A stretch of DNA of 13,094 nucleotides from a bacterium (GTDB taxonomy: Bacteria; Ratteibacteria; UBA8468): positions 1-13,094 of the forward strand of contig DAOVGU010000180.1 in the NCBI GenBank assembly GCA_030672255.1, given 5' to 3'. The notes under the pieces were generated by a model, which made no database searches, had not been told where the DNA came from, and saw only the letters and a list, made by a program, of their open reading frames with translations. The translations under genes and the position numbers were made by a program. This document shows, piece after piece, positions 1 to 7,489 of this stretch (the first letter of the stretch is position 1; the number at the start of each line of letters is the position of its first letter).

Positions 1-572
1 ATAGGAGGATTCACGCAGCCAAAAGTGCCACCTGTTCCATCACAGAACTCTGCCGTATGGCAAGGGTCCTTTACTTTACTTAATTTATAGTAGGTTCCAG
101 ACTTTGAATCCCCGAGCTTCATATTGTAGGCATGGTTGGTCCAGTGCATTTTATGCAGCACTCCCGTTCCATAAAAGTAACACTTGTAAGGGTTGGAGGG
201 GCATTTCAAATCGCTTATCTTCTTTTCTGCTGCTCTAACATTGGAACAACCGATATATCGGGGAAACTTGGTAAATATCCTTTGCCAGCCCAAGCTGCCA
301 TGTCCAGTGGTCTTGGGCATCAGCACTCCCCAGTCCATTTCATAATACATCGCGGCCAGATGTAACTGCTTCAGATTGCTTATGCAGACACACTGCCTGG
401 CCTTCTCTCTTGCTTTAGATAAAACAGGAAGGAGCATCGCTGCCAGGATAGCGATGATTGCGATTACCACCAAAAGTTCAATCAGCGTAAACCCCGTTTT
501 GTGTTGGGGACAGACATTTATCCGAAAAAACCGCTTAAAGAATTTAGTCGCTTTTCTAATTCTTTCAATCAT
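1..572 (-). CDS. Type II secretion/type IV pilus-like pseudopilin, N-terminal part (cut by window edge)
   Basis: The reverse strand is open from an ATG at 572 to the window edge, giving 190 complete codons with no stop. Residues 26-50 hold the class III prepilin signal: the cleavage site is G27/F28, the conserved Glu is E32 (position 5 of the mature protein), and a hydrophobic helix LLVVIAIIAILAAMLLPVL follows. Next come SKAREKARQC and the SNLKQL..LAA motif typical of PVC-group pseudopilins (DUF1559/GspG/H-like), then a Cys- and Tyr-rich globular region. By family, such proteins are inserted in the inner membrane, cleaved and N-methylated by a prepilin peptidase, and built into a pseudopilus or left as surface proteins. 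The start is supported by GGAG five bases upstream of the ATG. The leader of 27 residues, rich in Lys and Arg, is long for this class. The mature protein has at least eight cysteines. No partner secretion gene is in the window. Confidence 0.9.
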   Translation of the reverse strand, partial: MIERIRKATKFFKRFFRINVCPQHKTGFTLIELLVVIAIIAILAAMLLPVLSKAREKARQCVCISNLKQLHLAAMYYEMDWGVLMPKTTGHGSLGWQRIFTKFPRYIGCSNVRAAEKKISDLKCPSNPYKCYFYGTGVLHKMHWTNHAYNMKLGDSKSGTYYKLSKVKDPCHTAEFCDGTGGTFGCVNPP

Positions 573-594
573 CTCTTCTCCAATTTTTATTCCC

Positions 595-615
595 CCTTCG
601 GAACCTCTCCGAAGG
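595..615. repeat. Hairpin in the leader of the pseudopilin gene
   Basis: A perfect 7-bp inverted repeat, CCTTCGG and CCGAAGG, with a 7-base loop lies 23 bases upstream of the pseudopilin ATG, just before its GGAG ribosome site. In the transcript it would form a stem in the 5' untranslated region. It could protect the mRNA or tune translation. There is no T-run after it on the minus strand, so it is not a classical terminator. Confidence 0.5.
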
Positions 616-645
616 ACTAAACAGGAATAAATCATTTCCCTTCTC

Positions 646-672
646 TTTATATCAACAGGATTTTGTAGTCAA
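646..672 (-). promoter_or_regulatory. Possible sigma70 promoter for the pseudopilin gene
   Basis: On the minus strand a TTGACT box (667-672) is followed after 15 bases by TATAAA (646-651), about 75 bases before the pseudopilin start. The boxes are good but the 15-base spacer is short of the usual 17. The -35 box lies inside a small inverted repeat (AGGATT/AATCCT, 658-676). Confidence 0.35.
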
Positions 673-682
673 TCCTGATATT

Positions 683-758
683 GTCATTGCGACCCCGTAT
701 TCAATACGGGGGTGGCAATCTCATGAGATTGCTTCGTCGCTTTGCTCCTCGCAACGAC
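683..758. repeat. Composite REP-like palindromic element
   Basis: The outer arms GTCATTGCGA (683-692) and TCGCAACGAC (749-758) are inverted copies with one mismatch. Nested inside are two complete palindromes: CCCCGTATTCAATACGGGG (693-711, 9-1-9) and GCAATCTCATGAGATTGC (715-732). GTCATTGCGA-type repeats of this style are scattered in intergenic DNA of many candidate-phylum genomes. The 19-bp inner palindrome recurs, with only the centre base changed, at 12681-12699. Confidence 0.7.
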
Positions 759-852
759 TTCGTCGTTTTTCATTTGCTACAAGCTCAACCTGAAAGACTA
801 ATTACGCATATTCGCTCGTGCCGAAGCGAAAGCAAGTATGTCTTGAATTCTG

Positions 853-884
853 TCTATAGTCTACCCCCCCCCCTTATTTGTCAA
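853..884 (-). promoter_or_regulatory. Possible promoter with a ten-G tract in its spacer
   Basis: On the minus strand a perfect TTGACA (879-884) is followed by AATAA, ten G, then TAGACTATAGA. Depending on the -10 chosen, the spacer is 15 (TAGACT, 858-863) or 20 (TATAGA, 853-858) bases, neither ideal. It points toward the pseudopilin 280 bases away. Homopolymers between promoter boxes can vary in length by slippage and switch expression; whether that happens here cannot be seen from one sequence. Confidence 0.3.
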
Positions 885-894
885 GTTTTTGCAA

Positions 895-925
895 AACATC
901 CCGCCACTGAGACTTCGGCGGATCG
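895..925 (-). terminator. Possible terminator of the long minus-strand operon
   Basis: About 80 bases after the last operon stop, the minus strand reads CCGCC, an 11-base loop and GGCGG (917-921 with 901-905), then GATGTTTTGC. The stem is short (5 bp plus a G-T pair) and the T-run has only four Ts, so this is a weak candidate. The GC-rich segment could equally be another interspersed repeat. Confidence 0.3.
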
Positions 926-999
926 CCAGGGTCGCCTAATGTTGGGCTGATGAGCTGGAACCTGAATTCCTTTGTTAATTTGTTTGACATTCTTTGAAA

Positions 1000-2850
1000 T
1001 TATTGTCTGAATTGAACAATACCATAATGAATTAATTCTGGGACCAGTGCTTCAATCCATTTGCCTTTTTTCTTCGTTTTTAAACGCATAATATCCCCTG
1101 GGATATCAAAAGAGATATACCACGCATTGGACAGTCTCCCTTGGTGTTTAACCGCTACTCTCACATTTTTAGCGGATCCAAGTTTTCTGTGGCCATAGCG
1201 ATTCAAATCATAATTTACTAAATGGACATTAATATTTTCTTTATTCTTTGTTAAATTCATACCTGTGGTCTGTTGAAGGTTTGTCTCTACAGATTTCTCC
1301 AGTAAAAGTTCTGCAACTGCTTTCTTAAATTTTTCATCAGGTGGCTTCAACATCTGTGCCATATCCGGCCCATATAACCTATTAGTAGAATGTTCAGTGC
1401 CTACACAATTTTCTCTCCAACGAACATTTTTACCCTTTAATTTTTCTTTTCTTACTTTATAATCCTCATCGAAATAGCCTGTATTTCCAGTGATGATTAA
1501 TCTGCCTCCCTTATCAGCAAATTGTTTTAGAATATTAAAATCATTTTTGCTCAACATTTCTATGTTCGGGAGTATCAAAACTTTCTTGTTCTTGCACCAG
1601 GAGAGAGTTAAATCTCTCTCTAAGATTGCTATCTCAAAAGGTATGCACATATCGGTTAATAGCTCGGAAATACCTTTTGGCTCAGCAGATTGGCTGGCAT
1701 ATTCTTCTGAGTTGTAACTATAAAGAATAGTTATATCCGCAATATCCTCTTCAGACGCATAGAGTTCTTCCCAGCGAGCTAAAAATTGAGTTACCTTCCT
1801 CTGCGCATTAACTAAATTGGGTTCACAGGCAAAATATATATTCCAGGGAATGAATGTTCCTCCGAAGGCGACTGCTTCGGCAGACATAATTTTTACCATT
1901 GAGCTCGTAGGTACACTTTCTCTAACCCGGGACCAGGTATAAGTTATATCTTTATTCTGGCCAATAGCTGTTCCCATTTTATAACCATAAACATTTAAAT
2001 TAGGTGGATAGGTATACCCTGCTTCATTTCCATTTCCATCAAATTGATGATATTTAATTGCTCTTTTTACATAGTAAGCACCTATGAGATGGCCATTAGC
2101 TAACCAGATTACTTTGCGCCCTACTGCTTTCTCTACATCTTCTCGGAGTTTCTTGAAGAATTCTGCCTGGTCTCTTTCTCTCCATTCAAGATATCTTCTA
2201 TATTTAGTGTTCTCCCATTCTTTCTTTTCTTCCTTAAAAGTTTTATTTTTTTGATGAACTTCTGCATCTTCTAAAATAGCTTCTCTTGTTCCTATTTCAT
2301 CCAGGTTTTCTCCTACCTCTTGAGAATATTTTTCTCGACAATATTTGCAGACACAGTTCATCTTAGCCCCAACCTGCATGCCGACATTATCCCATCCAAT
2401 ACCGGTTGCTCCCAGATCTTTAATCATATAAACACATTTATCAAAAAGAAATTTTCTAAAAGCGGGTTTGTTAAAACAGGCATATCTTCTCCCGGGCATA
2501 TCAAATGTCCATCTGAACTTAAGATGTTCCGCCGCCATTGCTTCCACCTCCTTTTTAGAAAAAGCACCTTCTCTAAAGTTAGCAAAATTCGTATAAGCAA
2601 TGAATTTTACCTTAGCGGCTTTAACCTTCTCCATAAGTTCAAGATTTATTTCTTCATTCTCTTTAAGTTCTTTTAAAGAGACTGGACCTTTGAAAGGGAA
2701 TGAATCACTCCCCACTCCAGCATAAGTTCCATAGGCGAAATTAAATCCACAGGGACCAAGATTCTCTACGCCACAACCCTCAGGTGATTTCGGTGAATTG
2801 GTAGCTAACATCCTTATTCTTCCCCGTTTAAAAATACTTTTCTTATCCAT
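1000..2850 (-). CDS. Putative glycoside hydrolase, TIM barrel plus amidotransferase-like domain
   Basis: A 616-aa protein with no signal peptide, so probably cytoplasmic. Residues about 30-350 look like a (beta/alpha)8 barrel of the GH42-like/hypothetical glycosyl hydrolase type: GATGIGWDN (148-156, candidate acid D154), a CxCxxC cluster (C166, C168, C171), WLANGH (249-254) and DGNGNEAGY (271-279, candidate E276). Residues about 372-465 (ITILYSYNSEEYASQ ... KVLILPNIEMLS ... ADKGGRLIITGNTG) match the Rossmann-like trimerisation domain found after the barrel in GH42 beta-galactosidases. The last 150 residues form a beta-sandwich-like tail (NVHLVNYD). The longer start at 2862 has no ribosome site; GGGGGA lies four bases before the ATG at 2850, which decides the start. 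It is the last operon gene, 19 bases after the propeller. Family placement is by pattern; the substrate is unknown, and either acidic residue may not be catalytic. Confidence 0.75.
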   Translation of the reverse strand: MDKKSIFKRGRIRMLATNSPKSPEGCGVENLGPCGFNFAYGTYAGVGSDSFPFKGPVSLKELKENEEINLELMEKVKAAKVKFIAYTNFANFREGAFSKKEVEAMAAEHLKFRWTFDMPGRRYACFNKPAFRKFLFDKCVYMIKDLGATGIGWDNVGMQVGAKMNCVCKYCREKYSQEVGENLDEIGTREAILEDAEVHQKNKTFKEEKKEWENTKYRRYLEWRERDQAEFFKKLREDVEKAVGRKVIWLANGHLIGAYYVKRAIKYHQFDGNGNEAGYTYPPNLNVYGYKMGTAIGQNKDITYTWSRVRESVPTSSMVKIMSAEAVAFGGTFIPWNIYFACEPNLVNAQRKVTQFLARWEELYASEEDIADITILYSYNSEEYASQSAEPKGISELLTDMCIPFEIAILERDLTLSWCKNKKVLILPNIEMLSKNDFNILKQFADKGGRLIITGNTGYFDEDYKVRKEKLKGKNVRWRENCVGTEHSTNRLYGPDMAQMLKPPDEKFKKAVAELLLEKSVETNLQQTTGMNLTKNKENINVHLVNYDLNRYGHRKLGSAKNVRVAVKHQGRLSNAWYISFDIPGDIMRLKTKKKGKWIEALVPELIHYGIVQFRQ

Positions 2851-2869
2851 TCTTTCCCCCATTTATTTT

Positions 2870-4003
2870 TTATATTTTACACTCCCACAAATATCCTGAG
2901 CGGCAGGGAACATCATTCTCCCCAGCATAAATTGTTCCCTCCGAGGTGATAGCGATACAGTGTATTTGATAGGCATTTTCTTTTATTTCCTTATCATATA
3001 TTTGGCCCAGATTTTTTAATTCCTTAGAAGTAGGGTCATAAGAAAATATCATTGCAGTTCCTTCATTACCAGCGGCACCATAAATTTTGCCGTCAGGACC
3101 ATTGGCCATTGCGGCTAATCTTCTTTTTGGTCCAGGTTTTCCTATTTTCTTTATCTTCGGAGTATCCGGGTCTATCACAAAAAAACCACCTTCGGAACTG
3201 CCGGCATATATTTTTCCATCAGGGCCAAGATGCAAACCATCCCCATGAGCGTAACCTCTTTCTCCATTCAATAAGGGCAATCCATAATCAAGATAAATAA
3301 TTTTATTTTTATCCGGGTCAAAATAACAGAGGCGGACAGCATCAGGGCCGGAATTAGGCAGCCAGGCTCTGGCAACCGACCAAAAAGCCCAGACCCGACC
3401 TTTTTTATCAACCACGATATTTTCATTCTGTGCTAATGATGCTCCGCTTCCAGTTAAACCTAAATTCTTTACTTTTCCTGTTTTCATCTCATAAGAAAAT
3501 AGTTTTTCTGGAGTAAATGTAACACCATAGATAATATTCCTTTTCTTATCAATATCTATTGACTGAATATAGTGATGGGGTAGAGGTTGACAAACTCGCT
3601 TAATCTTTTCTGTTTCGGGGTTAAATCTCACAATGCTTCCTCCTGGCGCTTCATCCCATCTATCTATATCGTGAAGCAGAGCAGTGGCAGCCCAAATAGT
3701 GCCATCATTATCCATTAAAAGCGAACGATGAAATTTCGCATCGTATCTATCGGCAATTTTATTATATCCCATACTTCTGAAAGTTTTATTGTTTATATTA
3801 AATCCATAGAAGATATTCGTATCAAAGCAGGTTAATCCACACCAGATAGTATTTCTTTTATCATCAGCAAGAAGACAGTCAAAGGATATCCAGTTATGGA
3901 AATAGTCAGGCTTTTCCAAAAAATCTTTATAATCCCATTTCTTCCACTCGTCCAAGAATTTATCAAAACGGCTATTCTTTAGTTTATACGCTTTCACTCT
4001 CAT
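2870..4003 (-). CDS. Beta-propeller protein A (Vgb/SMP-30-like)
   Basis: A 377-aa soluble protein made of repeated beta-sheet blades: turns of the form DxxGxIWAAT, DKKRNIIYG, DKKGRVWAFW, GPDGKIYAGS, GPDGKIYGAAG and TSEGTIYAGE recur about every 45-55 residues and alternate with strands such as IVRFNPETEKIK and LFSYEMKTGKVK. This is the pattern of six- or seven-bladed propellers such as virginiamycin B lyase, SMP-30 gluconolactonase and oligogalacturonate lyase. Conserved positions shared with the next gene are HRSL (H92), LH..APGG (H111) and PLPHxYIQ (H143), plus a C-terminal GYLWEC. It has no signal peptide. The frame extends to a TTG at 4036, but GGGAGG eight bases before the ATG at 4003 fixes the start. 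It is a clear tandem paralogue of the preceding gene. The His residues could bind a metal or a sugar, but no reaction can be assigned. Confidence 0.8.
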   Translation of the reverse strand: MRVKAYKLKNSRFDKFLDEWKKWDYKDFLEKPDYFHNWISFDCLLADDKRNTIWCGLTCFDTNIFYGFNINNKTFRSMGYNKIADRYDAKFHRSLLMDNDGTIWAATALLHDIDRWDEAPGGSIVRFNPETEKIKRVCQPLPHHYIQSIDIDKKRNIIYGVTFTPEKLFSYEMKTGKVKNLGLTGSGASLAQNENIVVDKKGRVWAFWSVARAWLPNSGPDAVRLCYFDPDKNKIIYLDYGLPLLNGERGYAHGDGLHLGPDGKIYAGSSEGGFFVIDPDTPKIKKIGKPGPKRRLAAMANGPDGKIYGAAGNEGTAMIFSYDPTSKELKNLGQIYDKEIKENAYQIHCIAITSEGTIYAGENDVPCRSGYLWECKI

Positions 4004-4048
4004 TTCTTCGACCTCCCTATCATCCTTCCTGGACAATATCGGAAGCGG

Positions 4049-5212
4049 TTAAATTTTATTAATTGTACATTCCCAGAAATAACAGGTTCTGGTCATATTG
4101 TCAGATTCTGCCACATAGACTATTCTCCCATCAGTGACAGCAATATCGTGAACCATTACCAGACCTTCTTTTCGTTTTTGGTCATATATATAACCATAGA
4201 AATCAAACTTTCCTGTATCTATATTATAGGTGAAGATGCCGGTATCTTTCCCGCCATAGCCTCCTTCCTGAATATCTCCGTACCCACTGGCAATATAAAG
4301 AAGACTATCCGGACCAAACTTGACATCCATCCTGGTGCTATGGAAAGGCTTGCCCAGATATTCCATTTCAGGTATTTGGGGATTAAGTCGAATAAGTTCT
4401 CCGGTTACAGTGCCAATGTAAATCATTTCATCTGGCCCTAAAACCATGTCATCTATACCTTTCTTATTCTTAACCATCTGACAGCTCTTTGGCCAAGGGC
4501 CATAGTAAACCTTATCTTCATCAGGATTGTACTTCAGTAACTCCAATCCGGGATTGGAAGGAGGATAGTTCCTGTGATAGGAGGCCCAGAGATTTCCCTC
4601 TCTATCAACTACCGGACGATGAGGTGCAGTGATTAAAAGGCCCAAGTCCCTTGCTTTATCTGTCTTTATTTCATAGCGGAATAGATGACCTGTTGGATAA
4701 GTGCAACCATAGATAATTTTTCGTTTCTTATCCATGGTAATAGTCTGAATATAGAGGTGTGGTAAAGGAATGGACAATATTTCTAGTTTATCCTTTTGGG
4801 GATCATACCTGAATATTTTACCACCTGGTGCCTGGTTATACTCCGGTACTCCGTGTAAACCAGCGGTTGCCCCATAGATTATCCCATCGTCGTCTAAACA
4901 TAAGGAGCGGTGAACTTTGACATCGTATTTCTCTGCACCCTGAGTTTCATAATATTTAAGACTCCTAAATTCCTTCGTCTCCGGATTAAAGGTATAAAAG
5001 ATATCATTTTCAAACGAGTTTATCCCACAATATAAAAGTTTATCATTAGGGTTATAAATAATTGTGGTAAAACCGATAAAGTTCTTGCGGATATCTTCGT
5101 GTCTAAACATCTCCTCGTAAGAAGTGAAATTATTAATTAGATTGATATTCGCGTTATCTTCCATTTCCCGCAAAATACGAGCCTTCACTCTAATTCTACT
5201 TTTTTGATCCAT
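4049..5212 (-). CDS. Beta-propeller protein B, paralogue of the next gene
   Basis: A 387-aa protein aligned over its whole length with propeller A: KVHRSLCLDDDGIIYGAT, the LH(x)8APGGKIFRYDP segment, PLPHLYIQTI, DKKRKIIYG, YEIKTDKARDLGL and a terminal RTCYFWEC match in order and spacing. The blades end in DxxGxxY turns (IIYGAT, NLWASY, MIYIGT, LLYIASG). It lacks a signal peptide and membrane segments. The ORF opens at a GTG at 5233, but AAGGAG four bases before the ATG at 5212 favours that start; the frame then overlaps the upstream hydrolase-like gene by 17 bases, so translation is probably coupled. The pair arose by tandem duplication and has diverged strongly, with invariant His and Trp-Glu-Cys positions. 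Likely roles are lyase, lactonase or ligand binding; none is provable from sequence alone. Confidence 0.8.
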   Translation of the reverse strand: MDQKSRIRVKARILREMEDNANINLINNFTSYEEMFRHEDIRKNFIGFTTIIYNPNDKLLYCGINSFENDIFYTFNPETKEFRSLKYYETQGAEKYDVKVHRSLCLDDDGIIYGATAGLHGVPEYNQAPGGKIFRYDPQKDKLEILSIPLPHLYIQTITMDKKRKIIYGCTYPTGHLFRYEIKTDKARDLGLLITAPHRPVVDREGNLWASYHRNYPPSNPGLELLKYNPDEDKVYYGPWPKSCQMVKNKKGIDDMVLGPDEMIYIGTVTGELIRLNPQIPEMEYLGKPFHSTRMDVKFGPDSLLYIASGYGDIQEGGYGGKDTGIFTYNIDTGKFDFYGYIYDQKRKEGLVMVHDIAVTDGRIVYVAESDNMTRTCYFWECTINKI

Positions 5213-6455
5213 TTTTCTCCTTCTTATTTCCACTCTTTAAAAACAGGTAAACTCGGCCAGAATTTGCCGGGACCTTAAACCCATCCTTCAACGGGATTTC
5301 GAGGCCAGAAAAGAGGTCTCTTGCTCCATTTGCTGAACCTTCTTTGGGTAGATTCACGCGTAAATTCTTCACCTTAGAACTATCATTGAGGGCAACAATA
5401 CCATCCTGAAACACCCTATAAAATACACCCTCTTTCTCCTTTGCTTCTTCCAATACTCTCCCAAGTTTTACTGAATACAGAACTTTTGCCTGATTATTCC
5501 CAATAGTGTATCCATCTGCCCATATAAAACCTGCCAGACGGGCAAAGACATAACAATAAAAAGCATCCTCATTTATTCCGTAGGGCGTATATCCCAGATA
5601 ACTCAGAGCTACAACTACTTTCCCTCTGGCCAAATAATCTTTATATGCTTCTACCATCTTTAATGCCGAGGTATAGGTATATTGTCTCTTATTCCATGCC
5701 CAACTACAGATAAAGGATTCAATCATTGTTCCATCACCATACTGAGCAAAACCACCCTCCTCTGGAAGTCCTCCACCATTAAGAATAACTACATTCTCAG
5801 GATTATAGCTTTTCACCACATCCCTTATCTTTTCAAGAAACCTGGCAAATGCATAGTTATGGTCTTTGTTGGGATAGAGATGCTTATGTACAGGGAGACG
5901 GTTAATCTCCTTATCATACTGTTTTTTCATTCCTGGCCAAGGAACAATTACAGTCTTGTACCTCTGTGAATATCCAACAGGCAGATTGTGCCCATAGCAA
6001 CTTTCCCGTGGCCCCACATTGTCAATGAAGAGACCATCTGCACCCATATCCATAAGACTCTTAACATAATCCAATGCCTTATCAAGATATTTCTTACTGT
6101 TGGCACATACCAGGTATCTATTCATACGGTATGTACCATCCATCACTGTATTCATAAACCTGCCATCTTTATCAATCAAAAGCATATCTGCATCCTTATC
6201 CCGATACAAGGGACGTCCGGTATACCCTTCTCCACCATAGAGGGTATCCATAAATGCTGCATATATCAACACCCGTATCTTTCTTCTATGAGCCTCTTCT
6301 ATCGCAGACTTAGAACAAGGAATATGAGTAAGAAGCGGAATCTTGCCTAAATCCTGGCCTTCCAATGTTGGCGATGCACTTCCTTGTGGACTTCGAGGCC
6401 ACTCATTAATTATCTCTGCTTCCTGCAGCCACTTAGGGGCTGAATCAATCTTCAT
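5196..6455 (-). CDS. GHL-type putative glycoside hydrolase (TIM barrel)
   Basis: A 419-aa protein without signal peptide. Residues about 35-330 follow the barrel pattern of the hypothetical glycosyl hydrolase (GHL15, GH114-like) families: IRVLIYAAFMDT (60-71), a stretch naming substrate-contact residues around 105-115 (DGTYRMNRY), ADGLFIDNVG (139-148, with D145 as candidate catalytic acid), VVILNGG (222-228) and TMIESFICSW (243-252, E246 as second candidate). The last 85 residues are a small beta-sandwich common behind such barrels (YRVFQDGIVALNDSS ... RVYLFL). The start has AAGGAG six bases upstream, and its ATGA overlaps the stop of the transglutaminase-like gene before it, a strong sign of coupled translation. 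The 3' end overlaps propeller B by 17 bases. The Lys-rich C-terminus (KKEKNGSKK) lies in that overlap. Substrate unknown; confidence is in the fold rather than the reaction. Confidence 0.75.
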   Translation of the reverse strand: MKIDSAPKWLQEAEIINEWPRSPQGSASPTLEGQDLGKIPLLTHIPCSKSAIEEAHRRKIRVLIYAAFMDTLYGGEGYTGRPLYRDKDADMLLIDKDGRFMNTVMDGTYRMNRYLVCANSKKYLDKALDYVKSLMDMGADGLFIDNVGPRESCYGHNLPVGYSQRYKTVIVPWPGMKKQYDKEINRLPVHKHLYPNKDHNYAFARFLEKIRDVVKSYNPENVVILNGGGLPEEGGFAQYGDGTMIESFICSWAWNKRQYTYTSALKMVEAYKDYLARGKVVVALSYLGYTPYGINEDAFYCYVFARLAGFIWADGYTIGNNQAKVLYSVKLGRVLEEAKEKEGVFYRVFQDGIVALNDSSKVKNLRVNLPKEGSANGARDLFSGLEIPLKDGFKVPANSGRVYLFLKSGNKKEKNGSKK

Positions 6456-7489
6456 AACTTTCTCCTTTCAACGCAAATATAACTGGGAATACCTTCTATC
6501 CCGAATTTATTTATTGCTTTTGCTTCTATCTTGTTTATTCCGGAGTGAAGTTTCCACAAGAAACGAGAGCCTTTCTTCTTTAACGGTCGATTATCTATCT
6601 TAACTAAAAATTCCTTAAAATTGGGGGTAAAAGTATTCAAATCCACACTAAGAACATTAGCTCTGTGAGGTTTGGGCTCTATATACGTCTGATTTAACGT
6701 CCAGTAAAGCTCTGATTCTTTATCTGTTAAATACTTCGCTCCCTTTATCTTAATGGTTTTTTCGTCAAACCACCAGGCAGCAGGAGGAAGAAGATCCCAT
6801 CCCAAAATTTTACCTTTTTTGGCTCTTGAAAAGAAGTCATTTCCCAGAGTAATGCCAAACCGATAATAGTAGTCTACTAACCTCCAGGGACAGCACAACA
6901 TTTCTCCATTACTCTTAGGACGAGGTTTGCCCTTGCAGATTTTAATCTTTTGAATACCATCGCTTCCCTCATTAATCCATATCTTGTGAAGTTCTAAAGC
7001 ATTCAAAGGGATTCCGTTTCTTTCATAGTGTATATTAAAATCAGTATCCATTATAATCCATTTCTTATACTGATTTGACCATATCTCTGCCACTGTGTGA
7101 CCATTATAGCCGCTGGTGTGGATAGCCACTCGCCTAGCATTCCAACCCAGACTTAAAGCACACTGGATAAAAGTAACACTGTAATGGTCACAGAAAAACT
7201 GCTCGCCTTTCCTTACCCTCCTGAGAATGTGAAGTGCATCTGGCTTATTCCCCTCCTTGCTTGGAGTTCCATGCCACCACTGGCTTTTCACCCATTCCCG
7301 GAGAAGAACCATCTTTCTAAATTCGTCCTTTCCTTTTTTTACTACCTTACCCAAGTTATACCTCTCCCTCAATATCCTTAATTTGGGTTCTTCAAACCTC
7401 TCATAATTAAAGGAAAATCGGGATTTTATTATAATTGGATTTTCGTACTTTTGAATAGAAAGAGAAAGTCTCTTCAGATATTTCGCCAT
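6452..7489 (-). CDS. Transglutaminase-like protein 2, with C-terminal beta domain
   Basis: A 345-aa protein with a transglutaminase-like core (PF01841 type). The papain-like triad is visible: C100 in QFFCDHYSVTF, H131 in GYNGHTVAEIW and D148 in KKWIIMDTDFN. Around the core are a helical N-terminal half (LREWVKSQWWHG at 63-74) and NGIPLNALELHK (158-169) after the Asp. Residues about 255-345 form a separate Ig-like beta domain (VLSVDLNTF ... FLVKIDNRPL ... INKIEAKAINKFG). Bacterial members are usually cysteine proteases, amidases or cross-linkers acting on peptides or cell-wall amides; some lack activity. There is no signal peptide, so it should be cytoplasmic. The start overlaps the upstream paralogue by 16 bases and the stop overlaps the next gene as ATGA. 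The ribosome site before the ATG is weak, so expression probably depends on coupling. Confidence 0.85.
   Translation of the reverse strand: MAKYLKRLSLSIQKYENPIIIKSRFSFNYERFEEPKLRILRERYNLGKVVKKGKDEFRKMVLLREWVKSQWWHGTPSKEGNKPDALHILRRVRKGEQFFCDHYSVTFIQCALSLGWNARRVAIHTSGYNGHTVAEIWSNQYKKWIIMDTDFNIHYERNGIPLNALELHKIWINEGSDGIQKIKICKGKPRPKSNGEMLCCPWRLVDYYYRFGITLGNDFFSRAKKGKILGWDLLPPAAWWFDEKTIKIKGAKYLTDKESELYWTLNQTYIEPKPHRANVLSVDLNTFTPNFKEFLVKIDNRPLKKKGSRFLWKLHSGINKIEAKAINKFGIEGIPSYICVERRKL

Larger units (their letters stand above)
573..999. other. Non-coding, repeat-rich intergenic region
   Basis: The 427 bases between the pseudopilin and the operon end hold no ORF I can support; the short plus-strand frames lack family features and run through repeats. 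From left to right the gap carries the leader hairpin (595-615), a possible promoter (646-672), a composite palindromic element (683-758), a small GC-rich inverted repeat near 812-832, a ten-C homopolymer (864-873) beside a minus-strand TTGACA, and a GC-rich hairpin (901-921) that may end the upstream operon. Confidence 0.7.

Noticed and set aside
132..950. Three plus-strand frames at the left end
   Set aside because: The first two are antisense to the pseudopilin with its clear prepilin signal; the third is composed of palindromic repeats.
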